Shown here: piece after piece, positions 1-12,609 of the stretch
How positions within the stretch are numbered: the first letter of the stretch is position 1
How the letters are laid out: every line of letters begins with the position of its first letter
NCBI GenBank assembly: GCA_903860985.1
Contig: CAIOSO010000091.1
Location: forward strand, 1 to 64,000
Reading direction: 5' to 3'
Source: an uncultured Flavobacteriales bacterium
GTDB taxonomy: Bacteria > Bacteroidota > Bacteroidia > Flavobacteriales_D > Crocinitomicaceae
DNA length: 64,000 nt
Notes under the pieces: model-generated
The model's input: only the letters and a program-made list of their open reading frames with translations
Databases searched by the model: none
Told to the model about the DNA's origin: nothing
Made by a program: the position numbers and the translations under genes

Positions 1-234
1 CACATCGGTAAATACACGTTTATTGGTCCACATTCGACCATCATGCCAAAAACCAAAATCGGTAAAGGTTCAATCGTCTCAGCCTACAGTTACGTGCGCG
101 GAGAATTTCCCGATTTTTCCATCATCTCTGGGAATCCAGCGAAAGTTACCGGTGATACCCGCAACATAGATGAACGACAAATGCGGCAACATCCTGAGTT
201 AAGAGCGTATTACGATGAGTGGACCAAAGAGTAA
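1..234 (+). CDS. Acyl/acetyltransferase, left-handed beta-helix (hexapeptide repeat) C-terminal fragment, NeuD/WbbJ-like; truncated by window start
   Basis: Open frame from base 1: HIGKYTFIGPHSTIMPKTKIGKGSIVSAYSYVRGEFPDFSIISGNPAKV; hexapeptide pattern plus typical SxxxGNPAKV ending. Confidence 0.8.
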   Translation, partial: HIGKYTFIGPHSTIMPKTKIGKGSIVSAYSYVRGEFPDFSIISGNPAKVTGDTRNIDERQMRQHPELRAYYDEWTKE

Positions 235-1432
235 AACATGGGTCACTTATTTAGGGGTGTTTATTGTGTTCGCCTCCTTGTGTTTGCCGGCAATCACTTT
301 ACGTTCAACCTTGCCATCGATTCACATTCTTGACATTTGTTTACCGCTAATGTTTGGATTTGTCTGGATGAACAGGTCTCAATTAGCAGCCGGATACGGT
401 GCGTGGATCCCCTTCGTTTTTTCTGGTTTCGTCCTTTTTTCCATTTTTATTCAAGGCCATCACACTTCTACGAGTGATTATTTCGAAGTGTACAAATGGA
501 TCAAATTTGGCCTTGCGATCTGGTTTTTTTCCTTGTTGGATTATTCCCTATTTAAAAGATTCATCCCGTGGATATTTGGTTTCTTGGTTGTGATAAACAC
601 CGTTCATTTTTTTGAATTCACTCCTTTGAATAAGGTTCTAGAGCACTATTACAACGGTGGACTTCAAATTCAGTATTTCGGGAAAGATTCAATTGGTGGA
701 CCAGCGGTTAAACGCTTGGTGGGGACAATGGGGAATCCAAACATCAATGCACTTTTATTTGGTTATTTTAGTTTGTATTATTTTCCGACAAACATGAATC
801 GTAAGAACCTTGGACTGTTTTTCGTGAGTTTACTATTTGTTTTTCTTTGTCAGTCGAGAACAGCCCTACTGTTTATCTTCTGTATTTTTGCATTTCTAGC
901 TATTTTCAAAGCGACGATTTGGACAAAAAAACAGTGGACCTTGGTGGTCTTCGGAACGATTGGAACCTTTTTCATCGCATGGATGTTCGCTACGTCATTT
1001 TTTCAATTCACTTCCTATAACAATAGTTTGTTGGATGGAACAGCGTTTCATAGTGGATCGGCTCGGAGACGATTGGAAACATGGAATATGCTGGGAAAAA
1101 TGATCATCGAAGAACCCTTGTTTGGACATGGACCGTACAAAGAATTTTTCTACCAGAATAAGATATATTCCGAAAACGAGTACATCTTAATGACTTGGCG
1201 CTATGGTTTAATCGGACTCTTGATTTACATGTCGATCTTTCTGATTCCGTTTAAAAAATTAGTTGCTTCCGTGAATGAAATACCTTTGAAAGGAAGTTTA
1301 ATTTTGATCATGATGATGGTGAGTGCCATCACAAATAATCCATTGACGGAACGGAACATCGAGTTATTGTTTTGCATTGGAATCGCATGGATTTTTCAGC
1401 GTCATCAAACTAAAGAAAGTGCGTATGCTTAA
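215..1432 (+). CDS. O-antigen ligase/polymerase-like multipass membrane protein (Wzy/WaaL type)
   Basis: 405 aa, many hydrophobic segments, GxMGNPN and 'LFGHGPY...NEYI' signature of the O-antigen ligase family; neighbours are polysaccharide genes. Confidence 0.75.
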   Translation: MSGPKSKTWVTYLGVFIVFASLCLPAITLRSTLPSIHILDICLPLMFGFVWMNRSQLAAGYGAWIPFVFSGFVLFSIFIQGHHTSTSDYFEVYKWIKFGLAIWFFSLLDYSLFKRFIPWIFGFLVVINTVHFFEFTPLNKVLEHYYNGGLQIQYFGKDSIGGPAVKRLVGTMGNPNINALLFGYFSLYYFPTNMNRKNLGLFFVSLLFVFLCQSRTALLFIFCIFAFLAIFKATIWTKKQWTLVVFGTIGTFFIAWMFATSFFQFTSYNNSLLDGTAFHSGSARRRLETWNMLGKMIIEEPLFGHGPYKEFFYQNKIYSENEYILMTWRYGLIGLLIYMSIFLIPFKKLVASVNEIPLKGSLILIMMMVSAITNNPLTERNIELLFCIGIAWIFQRHQTKESAYA

Positions 1433-2480
1433 GTCAAAATCATTATTGTTAATTGGTGGAAGTAAAGGAAATGCTCATTTGCTGAATTACCGAAATCTCA
1501 TTGAGAATTGTTTTGATGACATTTTGTTGGTTTCCAATCAAGAAAGTGAACAGTTTCCATCTAGAAAGGTCAATTTTGAATTGAAGAATCCCTTCGCGAT
1601 GTGGAAGAATGTTCAAATTCTTCGAAAAATCATCAAAGAGGAACAGCCTGACATCATTCATGTTCACCAAGCAAATGCCTACGGATTCATTACCGCTTTA
1701 GCGAATAGAGGCAGAAGACCTTTAGTGGTGACGACTTGGGGAAGTGATGTATTGAAATTACCCCATACCAGTTTTCTTCACCGTTGGATGGTGCAATACA
1801 TTCTTAAAAGTGCCGATGCGATTACTGCGGATGCACAATTCATGTCAGATGCCATTCATGGCTTGATTGGTAAAGTTCCGGTGACAGTAGCTAATTTTGG
1901 TGTAGAAATTCAGTCCGTCGAAGAAGGAGTAGAACGAAAAAAAGTCATCTACTCCAATCGAATGCATGAATCCTTGTATCAAATTGATCAAATTATTAGT
2001 CAATTGGCTGAATTTCTTTCGAAAAATTCAGATTGGAAATTACACATCGCAGCGAGTGGAACACAGACAGAAAAACTACAGCAACTTGCCGAAGAAAAAT
2101 TGCCCAACGGGAGTTTTCAGTTTTTAGGTTTTCAAGCGGGAAAAGACAATCAACAAAATTACTTACGTTCAAAGATTTATGTTTCCATTCCAACAACGGA
2201 CGGAACATCGATTAGTTTATTAGAAGCTCTCGCTTATGGCTCTTTGCCTATTGTCTCCGACTTGCCAGCGAATAGAGAATGGATCGAAGACGGAGTGAAC
2301 GGAATCATTTCTTCAGGGGATTTGAGTAAAGATGTGGAGCGCTTATTACTAATGGATTCATCGTCGGTTCAAGAGCGGAATAAAACGATTATTGATCAAA
2401 AGGCGACTAAAGATTCGAATCGAGAAAAATTCTCAGCTATTTATGAGGCTATTTTTTCAGGGGCAGCTTTTAATGCATAG
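1425..2480 (+). CDS. Glycosyltransferase family 4 (GT-B)
   Basis: DIIHVHQANAYGF, TTWGSDVLKLP, 'STTDGTSISLLEALAYGSLPIVSDLPANREWIEDGVNGI' GT4 motifs; ATG at 1425 (MLKSKSLLLIGG) preferred to the ORF-track start. Confidence 0.88.
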   Translation: MLKSKSLLLIGGSKGNAHLLNYRNLIENCFDDILLVSNQESEQFPSRKVNFELKNPFAMWKNVQILRKIIKEEQPDIIHVHQANAYGFITALANRGRRPLVVTTWGSDVLKLPHTSFLHRWMVQYILKSADAITADAQFMSDAIHGLIGKVPVTVANFGVEIQSVEEGVERKKVIYSNRMHESLYQIDQIISQLAEFLSKNSDWKLHIAASGTQTEKLQQLAEEKLPNGSFQFLGFQAGKDNQQNYLRSKIYVSIPTTDGTSISLLEALAYGSLPIVSDLPANREWIEDGVNGIISSGDLSKDVERLLLMDSSSVQERNKTIIDQKATKDSNREKFSAIYEAIFSGAAFNA

Positions 2481-3739
2481 TAGTAAAATACGCCAATTGT
2501 AATGAGTAACCATGCGGCTTGAGTGTAGGATATGACCTGTAGACTGAAGTGAAAAACGGCTTGTGTTTTACCTAGTTTCATTGGTAAAATCCACAGTGGA
2601 ATTACTTGAATCAATGAACTGACAATCCCCATCATAAAGAAAACTTTCTGTTTACTTAAAATCAAGGGCAACGCTGCAATTGGTGATAAAATGAAATTGA
2701 TCATTAACCAAACGGACATCGTTTCTGAATAAGAGCCGGATAAAGCCCAGTCTTTGCCAAATACAAAGGCAAACAAGAATTCACCATAAAAGAAAAGAAT
2801 AGTGAAAGGAACAATGGAAAGTGCTGTGAGGAAAAGTAACATTTTATTCAGTAAAGGAACCATTGATTTTCCTTGCTTGTATAATTCCGATGCTCTGTTG
2901 TAGAATAATTGACCTAAGGAAACACCGATGAGCATCAGTGGAAGTCTGAGCATGGTGTAGGAATGGTTAAAGGATCCATAGACAGATTCAGAATAGTAGG
3001 CAAATATAAATGTGGCAATGAGCATGTCTCTACCATTGTCTACAAAAACATGCGGTAGGTTTAAGGTCGGGAATTCTTTGTGCTGACGCATGAGCGCAGC
3101 CGTTTTTCTTTTAGAAATAAAGTGTTTGAATTTTCGATGAATTTTTCCAAAATTAAAGGCGAATTCCAATGAAGATAGGAGGGAAGCGATGAACGTTGCT
3201 AGGATGAGTCCGAATGTGCTCAAGTGAAGGTAAGCGAAGGCCCATTTTAATCCATTCGACACTGCGGAATTCGTTATTTTTTGACGGGAAATAATTCCGT
3301 ATTTGCCTATGCGTACTGACCAGCTAGTACCGATGTTGACCACAATAATACAAGCCGCACTCATGATGGTTAATGGGAAAAACCACCAACTAAATTTCTC
3401 ATCTAATCCTTGATAATAAAGGATTAAAAACACGATGCTTGCTAGGATTAATACAATGAGTGATATTCGGTAGGATAAACGATATAACAAAAAGGAATGT
3501 CCGTCGAGTTTTGGCAAAGGCAATGCCGCTTCATAACGCAGGGTTGCGATGGCCGAAATAAATCCAGCTAGACGCATGTAGAATCCCAATTCACCCATTT
3601 CAGCTGTCGTGTAAAGACGTGTTAAAATCGGTGCAATCAAATACCCAACTGCTTGAGCAATGATTGTTCCGGATAATAAGACACTCAACGATTTTGAGAA
3701 ATCAGATCCGAGTAGTTGACGAATTCGTTCAATAGCCAT
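2441..3739 (-). CDS. Polysaccharide/oligosaccharide flippase (Wzx-like, MATE/MOP superfamily)
   Basis: ~430 aa multipass protein, N-term 'GTIIAQAVGYLIAPILTRLYTTAEMGELG' typical of Wzx; ATG at 3739 (MAIERIRQ). Confidence 0.82.
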   Translation of the reverse strand: MAIERIRQLLGSDFSKSLSVLLSGTIIAQAVGYLIAPILTRLYTTAEMGELGFYMRLAGFISAIATLRYEAALPLPKLDGHSFLLYRLSYRISLIVLILASIVFLILYYQGLDEKFSWWFFPLTIMSAACIIVVNIGTSWSVRIGKYGIISRQKITNSAVSNGLKWAFAYLHLSTFGLILATFIASLLSSLEFAFNFGKIHRKFKHFISKRKTAALMRQHKEFPTLNLPHVFVDNGRDMLIATFIFAYYSESVYGSFNHSYTMLRLPLMLIGVSLGQLFYNRASELYKQGKSMVPLLNKMLLFLTALSIVPFTILFFYGEFLFAFVFGKDWALSGSYSETMSVWLMINFILSPIAALPLILSKQKVFFMMGIVSSLIQVIPLWILPMKLGKTQAVFHFSLQVISYTQAAWLLITIGVFYYYALKAAPEKIAS

Positions 3740-3786
3740 TCCGGACAAAGATACAATGATTATATTTGTGAACTAAATTGATTTTT

Positions 3787-4677
3787 ATGAAAAATGTTGC
3801 TGTTATTGGTGCTGGTACAATGGGAAATGGAATTGCGCATGTCTTTGCTCAATTCAATCACCAAGTCCATTTAATTGATGTTTCTCAAACCGCATTGGAT
3901 AAAGCCATCGCTACGATTGGGAAAAACTTGGATCGTCAAGTAGCCAAAGAGGCCATCACTATGGCTGAGAAAGAAGCAACATTGAATAATTTAAAAACGT
4001 TCACGAGCATTTCAGAGGGAGTTAAAGGTGTTGAATTAGTTGTGGAAGCCGCGACAGAAAACATCGATTTAAAACTAAAAATATTTAGAGAATTAGACGA
4101 AGTAACCGCTCCTGAAGTAATTCTAGCGACAAATACGTCTTCTATTTCGATCACAAAAATTGCTTCGGTTACCAACCGTGCGGACAAAGTCATTGGCATG
4201 CACTTCATGAATCCAGTTCCAGTAATGAAATTGGTGGAGATTATTCGCGGTTATTCCACTTCAGATGAGGTGACAAACCTGATCATGGAAACGTCTCGTC
4301 AGTTGAAGAAAGTGCCCGTTGAAGTAAATGACTATCCTGGATTCGTTGCAAATCGTATTTTGATGCCAATGATTAATGAGGCTATTTATACCTTGTTTGA
4401 AGGTGTTGCGGGAGTTGAAGAAATTGACACCGTGATGAAATTAGGAATGGCACATCCAATGGGTCCATTGCAATTGGCAGATTTTATTGGTTTAGATGTT
4501 TGTTTAGCCATTTTAGAAGTATTGCACGATGGATTTGGTAATCCAAAGTATGCACCGTGTCCATTATTAGTGAACATGGTCATGGCTGGAAAAAAAGGAG
4601 TGAAATCTGGTGAAGGTTTTTACTCATGGACACATGGGACGAAAGAGCTCGTTGTCGCTCCTAACTTCAAGAAATAA
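3787..4677 (+). CDS. hbd: 3-hydroxybutyryl-CoA dehydrogenase
   Basis: NAD-binding VIGAGTMGNGIAHVFAQ; MHFMNPVPVMKLVEIIRG; GFVANRILMPMINEA. Confidence 0.93.
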   Translation: MKNVAVIGAGTMGNGIAHVFAQFNHQVHLIDVSQTALDKAIATIGKNLDRQVAKEAITMAEKEATLNNLKTFTSISEGVKGVELVVEAATENIDLKLKIFRELDEVTAPEVILATNTSSISITKIASVTNRADKVIGMHFMNPVPVMKLVEIIRGYSTSDEVTNLIMETSRQLKKVPVEVNDYPGFVANRILMPMINEAIYTLFEGVAGVEEIDTVMKLGMAHPMGPLQLADFIGLDVCLAILEVLHDGFGNPKYAPCPLLVNMVMAGKKGVKSGEGFYSWTHGTKELVVAPNFKK

Positions 4678-5110
4678 GCGTTTCCTTTAATTTAACGAGT
4701 ACTATTTGATCGATAGGAAAGGTGAAATCCTGTTCCTTTAGCTCATGAATGTACACCCATCTTTGTTTTTCCGTTTCTTCCTGAAATGGAATAGTGTAGG
4801 TATGTGTCCCAATTTTTTCCGGCTCCTTCAGTCTGACGATATAGTAAAATGCGACAAGTTGCTGGGAAGGATCAAATGCGGAAACTTGTTCGAAATCATT
4901 GAAATAAAAAAAAGAAGAGTCCAACATTTCTGCGGATAACTCCTCTTGTAATTCTCTTTTCAAGGCATCGATGATTCCTTCGTTTGCCTCTACACCTCCA
5001 CCTGGAAATTTCGTAAAAAAGTGTCCAAAGCGAAACTCATCTGAAAGCAGTATACGATTTTGTTCATCGATAATCAATGCGTAGACACGAAGATTAAAAC
5101 GATGCGCCAA
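4667..5110 (-). CDS. NUDIX hydrolase
   Basis: NUDIX box GGGVEANEGIIDALKRELQEELSA. Confidence 0.88.
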   Translation of the reverse strand: MAHRFNLRVYALIIDEQNRILLSDEFRFGHFFTKFPGGGVEANEGIIDALKRELQEELSAEMLDSSFFYFNDFEQVSAFDPSQQLVAFYYIVRLKEPEKIGTHTYTIPFQEETEKQRWVYIHELKEQDFTFPIDQIVLVKLKETLIS

Positions 5111-5113
5111 GAC

Positions 5114-7505
<2,392 letters not shown>

Positions 7506-7560
7506 GAATTAATTTTGTTCAAAATTAGAAACTCTAGACCAAATGAGGTTATGATAAACA

Positions 7561-7590
7561 AAAAAAGGCGGATAAAATCCGCCTTTTTTT
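7561..7590. terminator. Rho-independent terminator between rplQ and carA
   Basis: AAAAAAGGCGGATAAAATCCGCCTTTTTTT, perfect stem with T/A tracts on both sides. Confidence 0.85.
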
Positions 7591-7606
7591 ATTAACAATG
7601 TGTCAA

Positions 7607-8395
7607 TTATGCGTTTTCTTCGCTGTTTTTTGTGTCGTCCGTTGCAGGTGCTTCGTCCGTCGCTACATCTGGGGCTGCTTCTTCAGCAACTTCCTCTTCA
7701 GCAACAGCTACTTCTTCAGCAACAGCTACTTCTTCAGCGACAATAACTTCTTCAGCAACAGCTACTTCTTCAGCAACAGCTACTTCTTCAGCAACAATAA
7801 CTTCTTCAGCAACTACTTCTTCAGCAACAATAACTTCTTCAGCAACTACTTCTTCAACAACTGCTATCTCTTCAACCACTTCTTCAGCAGTTTCCGAAAC
7901 ATTTTCTACAACAACTACATCATCAGCAATTGTTTCAGTCGTTTCCGTTGTTTCAACAGTTACAGTTTCATCTTTTTTAGCGCCACCACGACGAGAGCGA
8001 CGAGTTGTTTTCTTCGCGTTATCGTTGTTGTATAATTCGTTGTAATCAACCAATTCAATCATACACATTTCCGCGTTGTCACCTAAACGGTAACCAGTAC
8101 GAATAATTCGCGTGTATCCACCAGCACGATTAGCAATTTTTGGAGCTACATCTCTGAATAATTCAGTTACCATCTCTTTGTTTTGAAGGTAAGAGAATAC
8201 AACACGACGAGAGTGTGTAGAATCTGTTTTTGCTTTCGTTAAAATCGGCTCAACAAATACGCGTAACGTTTTTGCTTTGGCGATTGTAGTTGTAATACGC
8301 TTATGTTCGATTAATGAACAAGCCATATTTTGAAGCATTGCTTTGCGGTGGCTTGTTTTTCTTCCTAAGTGATTTATTTTATTTCCGTGTCTCAT
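7607..8395 (-). CDS. rplQ: 50S ribosomal protein L17 with long Ala/Glu/Val-rich C-terminal extension
   Basis: [34 protein letters not shown] core; ~100+ aa low-complexity tail. Confidence 0.96.
   Translation of the reverse strand: MRHGNKINHLGRKTSHRKAMLQNMACSLIEHKRITTTIAKAKTLRVFVEPILTKAKTDSTHSRRVVFSYLQNKEMVTELFRDVAPKIANRAGGYTRIIRTGYRLGDNAEMCMIELVDYNELYNNDNAKKTTRRSRRGGAKKDETVTVETTETTETIADDVVVVENVSETAEEVVEEIAVVEEVVAEEVIVAEEVVAEEVIVAEEVAVAEEVAVAEEVIVAEEVAVAEEVAVAEEEVAEEAAPDVATDEAPATDDTKNSEENA
7680..7880. repeat. Tandem in-frame 18-bp repeat encoding EEV(A/I)VA hexapeptides inside rplQ
   Basis: Repeated (acttcttcagcaacagct)n and variants read directly; 15-bp (EEVVA) variants interspersed. Confidence 0.9.
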
Positions 8396-8406
8396 GACTA
8401 AAAATT

Positions 8407-9399
8407 CTAATCTTTGTCTAATTTATATTTCGCAACGTTCATACCGAAAGTTAATCCTTTGCTATCCACTAAGTCTTCTAATTCAGTTAATGACTTCTTA
8501 CCGAAGTTTCTGAATTTCAACAAGTCTGATTTAGCATAAGAAACTAGGTCGCCTAACGTTTCAACATCTGCAGCTTTCAAACAATTCAAGGCGCGAACGG
8601 ATAAATCCATATCGACCAATTTTGTTTTTAATAACTGACGCATGTGAAGTGAAGTTTCGTCAAATTCTTCTGATTCAGCTTTAATTTCGCTATCTAATGT
8701 AATGCGCTCATCCGAGAACAACATGAAATGGTGAATTAAAATTTTAGCAGCTTCCTTCAACGCTTCTTTCGGATGAATAGATCCATCCGTTTTGATGTTG
8801 AAAACCAATTTTTCGTAATCTGTTTTTTGCTCTACACGATAGTTTTCTATGGTGTATTGAACATTAACGATTGGTGTAAAAATTGAATCAATGGAGATGG
8901 TACCAAAAGAAGCATTTGCTGATTTGTTTTCCTCTGCAGGAACGTAACCGCGTCCTTTGATAATTGTCAATTCCATTTCAATCTTCACGGACGATTCCAT
9001 GTTGCAAATCACTAAATCAGGATTCAACACTTGGAATGCGCTTGTGAATTTACCGATGTCGCCAGCGGTTAATTGGTTTTGACCACCAACAGAAACAATC
9101 ACTGTTTCTGAATCGGTTCCTTCGATTTGACGTTTGAAACGAACTTGTTTCAGGTTCAAAACGATTTCGGTAATATCCTCAACTACACCTTTCAACGTAG
9201 AAAATTCGTGGTCTGCACCTTGAATTTTTACAGAAGAAATAGCAAATCCTTCAAGTGAAGAAAGTAGAATTCTTCTTAAGGAGTTACCTACAGTTATTCC
9301 GTATCCAGGTTCAAGTGGACGAAATTCGAACTCTCCGTTGAATTCATCGGAGTTGAGCATGATAACCTTATCTGGTTTTTGAAAATCCAATATTGCCAT
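8407..9399 (-). CDS. rpoA: DNA-directed RNA polymerase subunit alpha
   Basis: [20 protein letters not shown]; alpha-[18 protein letters not shown]. Confidence 0.98.
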   Translation of the reverse strand: MAILDFQKPDKVIMLNSDEFNGEFEFRPLEPGYGITVGNSLRRILLSSLEGFAISSVKIQGADHEFSTLKGVVEDITEIVLNLKQVRFKRQIEGTDSETVIVSVGGQNQLTAGDIGKFTSAFQVLNPDLVICNMESSVKIEMELTIIKGRGYVPAEENKSANASFGTISIDSIFTPIVNVQYTIENYRVEQKTDYEKLVFNIKTDGSIHPKEALKEAAKILIHHFMLFSDERITLDSEIKAESEEFDETSLHMRQLLKTKLVDMDLSVRALNCLKAADVETLGDLVSYAKSDLLKFRNFGKKSLTELEDLVDSKGLTFGMNVAKYKLDKD

Positions 9400-9415
9400 T
9401 TTCTATCGCTTAGGT

Positions 9416-10024
9416 TTATTTAGAATATAATTCGACGATCAACTGCTCTTTAATGTTCTCAGGGATCATTTCACGAGCCGGAAGAGTTAAGACTTTCCCA
9501 CACATGGATGAGTTGTCCCAATCTAACCAATCGTATTTTTTATTACTTGCAGTTAATGAGTCGTTAATTGCTTCCAGAGATTTTGATTTCTCTCTCACAC
9601 TTACTACGTCGCCTGGACGCACTGAGTATGATGGAATGTTAACTACTTCACCATTAACTGTGATGTGTTTGTGACTTACTAACTGACGTGCACCACGACG
9701 AGAAGGGGAGATTCCAAAACGATATACCATATTGTCCAAACGAGCTTCACATAATTGAAGTAAGTTTTCACCGGTAATTCCTTTCATGCGAGACGCTTTG
9801 TCGAACATGTTCGCAAATTGACGCTCAAGGATACCATAGGTATATTTCGCTTTTTGTTTTTCACCCAACTGAATAGCGTATTCAGATTGTTTTCCACCTC
9901 TTCTTTTGGATGGACCGTGTTGTCCTGGACCGTAACTTCTTCTGTCCAATGATTTGTCTGGACCAAAAATTGGGTCGCGGAAACGACGCGCAATTTTGGA
10001 TTTAGGACCTGTGTATCTTGCCAT
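9416..10024 (-). CDS. rpsD: 30S ribosomal protein S4
   Basis: [31 protein letters not shown]. Confidence 0.98.
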   Translation of the reverse strand: MARYTGPKSKIARRFRDPIFGPDKSLDRRSYGPGQHGPSKRRGGKQSEYAIQLGEKQKAKYTYGILERQFANMFDKASRMKGITGENLLQLCEARLDNMVYRFGISPSRRGARQLVSHKHITVNGEVVNIPSYSVRPGDVVSVREKSKSLEAINDSLTASNKKYDWLDWDNSSMCGKVLTLPAREMIPENIKEQLIVELYSK

Positions 10025-10040
10025 TTTTGTTTTGTTTAAA

Positions 10041-10084
10041 CGGGAATCATGAATTAAGGCATTCCTTCGATGATTTTGTTCCCG
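10041..10084 (-). promoter_or_regulatory. Candidate structured mRNA element upstream of rpsD
   Basis: Minus strand CGGGAACAAAATCATCGAAGGAATGCCTTAATTCATGATTCCCG: nested helices CGGGA/TCCCG, ATCAT/ATGAT, AAGG/CCTT, in the 78-nt gap between rpsK and rpsD. Confidence 0.45.
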
Positions 10085-10102
10085 TGTTGATTAATAAATC
10101 GA

Positions 10103-10489
10103 TTATACTCTTCTTCTTTTCGGTGGTCTACAACCGTTATGAGGAAGTGGAGTAACGTCAACAATTTCTGTTACTTCAATTCCTGAGTTATGAATGGCAC
10201 GGATAGCCGACTCACGTCCAGCTCCTGGTCCTTTCACATAAACTTTTACTCTACGTAGTCCGAAGTCGTGTGCTTCTTTCGATGCATCCTCACCAGCAAT
10301 TTGTGCAGCATAAGGAGTGTTCTTTTTAGAACCTTTGAAGCCCATTTTACCAGCAGAAGACCAAGAGATCACTTGTCCAGCGTTATTCGTTAAAGAGATG
10401 ATTACATTGTTGAAGCTAGCTTGGATATGCGCTTCACCTGCAGCATCAACTTTAACGTTCTTCTTCTTTTTTTGATTCGTTTTTGCCAT
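10103..10489 (-). CDS. rpsK: 30S ribosomal protein S11
   Basis: [44 protein letters not shown]. Confidence 0.98.
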   Translation of the reverse strand: MAKTNQKKKKNVKVDAAGEAHIQASFNNVIISLTNNAGQVISWSSAGKMGFKGSKKNTPYAAQIAGEDASKEAHDFGLRRVKVYVKGPGAGRESAIRAIHNSGIEVTEIVDVTPLPHNGCRPPKRRRV

Positions 10490-10501
10490 GATACCTATTT
10501 A

Positions 10502-10876
10502 TTATTTAGCTGCTTTTTTCTTGTTTGCAACTGTCTTTCTCTTACCTTTTCTTGTTCTAGAGTTGTTTTTAGTACGTTGACCACGTAATGGTAAACCAGC
10601 TCTGTGACGAATACCGCGTGTACAACCGATATCCATAAGACGTTTAATGTTTAATTGAACCTCAGAACGCAATTGTCCTTCCGTTTTAATTTCATTAATC
10701 GCATTTCTAATAGCAGAAAGTTGATCATCGTTCCATTCTTGAACTTTGATGTTCTCATCGATGCCATTGTCCTGAAGGATTTTCTGGGATGTACTTCTAC
10801 CTATTCCGTAGATGTACGTCAATCCAATTACTCCTCTTTTGTTTTTTGGTAAATCAATACCTGCAATACGTGCCAT
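10502..10876 (-). CDS. rpsM: 30S ribosomal protein S13
   Basis: [48 protein letters not shown]. Confidence 0.98.
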   Translation of the reverse strand: MARIAGIDLPKNKRGVIGLTYIYGIGRSTSQKILQDNGIDENIKVQEWNDDQLSAIRNAINEIKTEGQLRSEVQLNIKRLMDIGCTRGIRHRAGLPLRGQRTKNNSRTRKGKRKTVANKKKAAK

Positions 10877-10887
10877 ATTCTACTAAA

Positions 10888-11004
10888 TTAACCTTGACGT
10901 TGTTTTAATTTCGGATTCTTTTTGTTAATTACGTAAACTCTTCCTTTACGTTTAACAATCTTGCAATCTGCAGTTCTCTTTTTTACTGATGCTCTGACTT
11001 TCAT
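10888..11004 (-). CDS. rpmJ: 50S ribosomal protein L36 (not in ORF track)
   Basis: Translated by hand: [38 protein letters not shown], between infA and rpsM. Confidence 0.97.
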   Translation of the reverse strand: MKVRASVKKRTADCKIVKRKGRVYVINKKNPKLKQRQG

Positions 11005-11016
11005 TTCTTCAATTTA

Positions 11017-11235
11017 TTATTTGTATCTAAATGATATTCTTCCTTTTGATAAATCATATGGAGACATTTCTACTTTCACACGATCTCCAGGAAGAATTTT
11101 AATATAAAACATTCTCATTTTTCCCGAAATGTGTGCCGTAATGACGTGCCCATTTTCTAACTCAACTCTAAACATTGCATTAGGCAATGCTTCGAGTATT
11201 GTTCCATCTTGTTCTATTGATGATTGTTTAGCCAT
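11017..11235 (-). CDS. infA: Translation initiation factor IF-1
   Basis: [41 protein letters not shown]; start moved to 11235. Confidence 0.97.
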   Translation of the reverse strand: MAKQSSIEQDGTILEALPNAMFRVELENGHVITAHISGKMRMFYIKILPGDRVKVEMSPYDLSKGRISFRYK

Positions 11236-11239
11236 AATA

Positions 11240-12589
11240 TTACATTCCGGAAAATTCGTTTGCACCTCTACGACCTCTAACTCTTGTTCCGTCCATAAGG
11301 GTGTCCATATTTCTATTTAATTGGTAAGTTTCAATTTGTTGTAATGTATCCAGTACTACCCCAACCATGATAAGAATGGAAGTTCCACCAAAGAACATTG
11401 CAAAACCATCATTCACTCCAGCAAGTTTAGCAACTGCAGGAAGAACAGCAATTAAGGCAAGGAAAAGTGATCCTGGGAAAGTAATACGAGAAACAACAGA
11501 GTCAATGTGTTCAGCTGTTTCTTCACCCGGACGCACACCTGGTACAAATCCACCACTTTTTTTCAAGTCATCCGCAATTTTACTTGGATTGATCATGATA
11601 GCAGTATAGAAGTAAGTAAAGACAATAATTAAAGTGCAAAGCAAAAGGTTGTAACCGAATCCGTAAGGATCACCTAGTGTTTGTTGTAAAAATCCACCGT
11701 CACCTTTTCCACCTGTCGCGCTAGAATACACCATCATTGGAATAGTCATAATCGCTTGAGCGAAGATAATTGGCATTACCCCACTAGCGTTTACTTTGAT
11801 TGGAAGATAATTTCTAGCTCCGTTGACATCTTCAGCAGCACGAGCTCCGGCAATTCGTTTTGCCGTATTCAGCGGAATGCGACGAACACCTTGAACAATC
11901 AATATGGTTACAAGAATAATCAGCATAAAGAAGACCACTTCTAAAACCAAACGGATTAAATTACCTGCTTCGACAGATTTACCGAACTCAGCGAAAAACG
12001 CACCTGGCAAACGAGAGAGAATTCCAACGGTAATTAATAAAGAAACACCATTACCAATTCCTTTTTCCGTGATTCTTTCACCCAACCAAACAGCAAACAT
12101 CGAGCCTGCAATAAGAATTAAGATCGTTTGAGTCCACCAAAATGTTGACGCATCCGCAGGCATTGCTTGCTTTTGATCAACATATAACGATAAATAACTC
12201 GGCGCTTGAAGTGCACAAATGATAATCGTTAGGATTCTTGTGTAATTGTTAATTTGTTTACGGCCGGACTCCCCTTCATTTTGCATTTTCTGAACAGCTG
12301 GAACAGCCATTCCTAATAGTTGCATAATGATGGAAGCACTGATATAGGGCATGATACCTAATGCCATAATAGAAGCATGTGTAAATCCACCGCCAGAAAA
12401 TACGGACAATAATGTCTCCAATAAATTTTGGTCGCTACTTTTGGTTGTTAATGCCTCGTAATTTACACCGGGAATGATGACAAATGACCCGATTCTGTAA
12501 ACAAGTATCAGTCCCAAGGTCAAAAGAATACGCTTACGTAGTTCCTCTACCTTCCAAATGTTTTGAATATTTTGTATAAATCGTTTCAT
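11240..12589 (-). CDS. secY: Preprotein translocase subunit SecY
   Basis: [40 protein letters not shown]. Confidence 0.98.
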   Translation of the reverse strand: MKRFIQNIQNIWKVEELRKRILLTLGLILVYRIGSFVIIPGVNYEALTTKSSDQNLLETLLSVFSGGGFTHASIMALGIMPYISASIIMQLLGMAVPAVQKMQNEGESGRKQINNYTRILTIIICALQAPSYLSLYVDQKQAMPADASTFWWTQTILILIAGSMFAVWLGERITEKGIGNGVSLLITVGILSRLPGAFFAEFGKSVEAGNLIRLVLEVVFFMLIILVTILIVQGVRRIPLNTAKRIAGARAAEDVNGARNYLPIKVNASGVMPIIFAQAIMTIPMMVYSSATGGKGDGGFLQQTLGDPYGFGYNLLLCTLIIVFTYFYTAIMINPSKIADDLKKSGGFVPGVRPGEETAEHIDSVVSRITFPGSLFLALIAVLPAVAKLAGVNDGFAMFFGGTSILIMVGVVLDTLQQIETYQLNRNMDTLMDGTRVRGRRGANEFSGM

Positions 12590-12609
12590 TTAAGAGCGTG
12601 CAAAGATAG

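Noticed and set aside
7680-7880. Repeat array considered as a possible CRISPR
   Set aside because: Contiguous 15/18-bp units without spacers, encoding part of L17; not a CRISPR
7598-8045. Plus-strand ORFs 7598-8035 ([12 protein letters not shown]...) and 7632-8045 ([12 protein letters not shown]...) that look like repeat proteins
   Set aside because: They are antisense shadows of the 18-bp tandem repeat in rplQ; low-complexity composition and no independent signals
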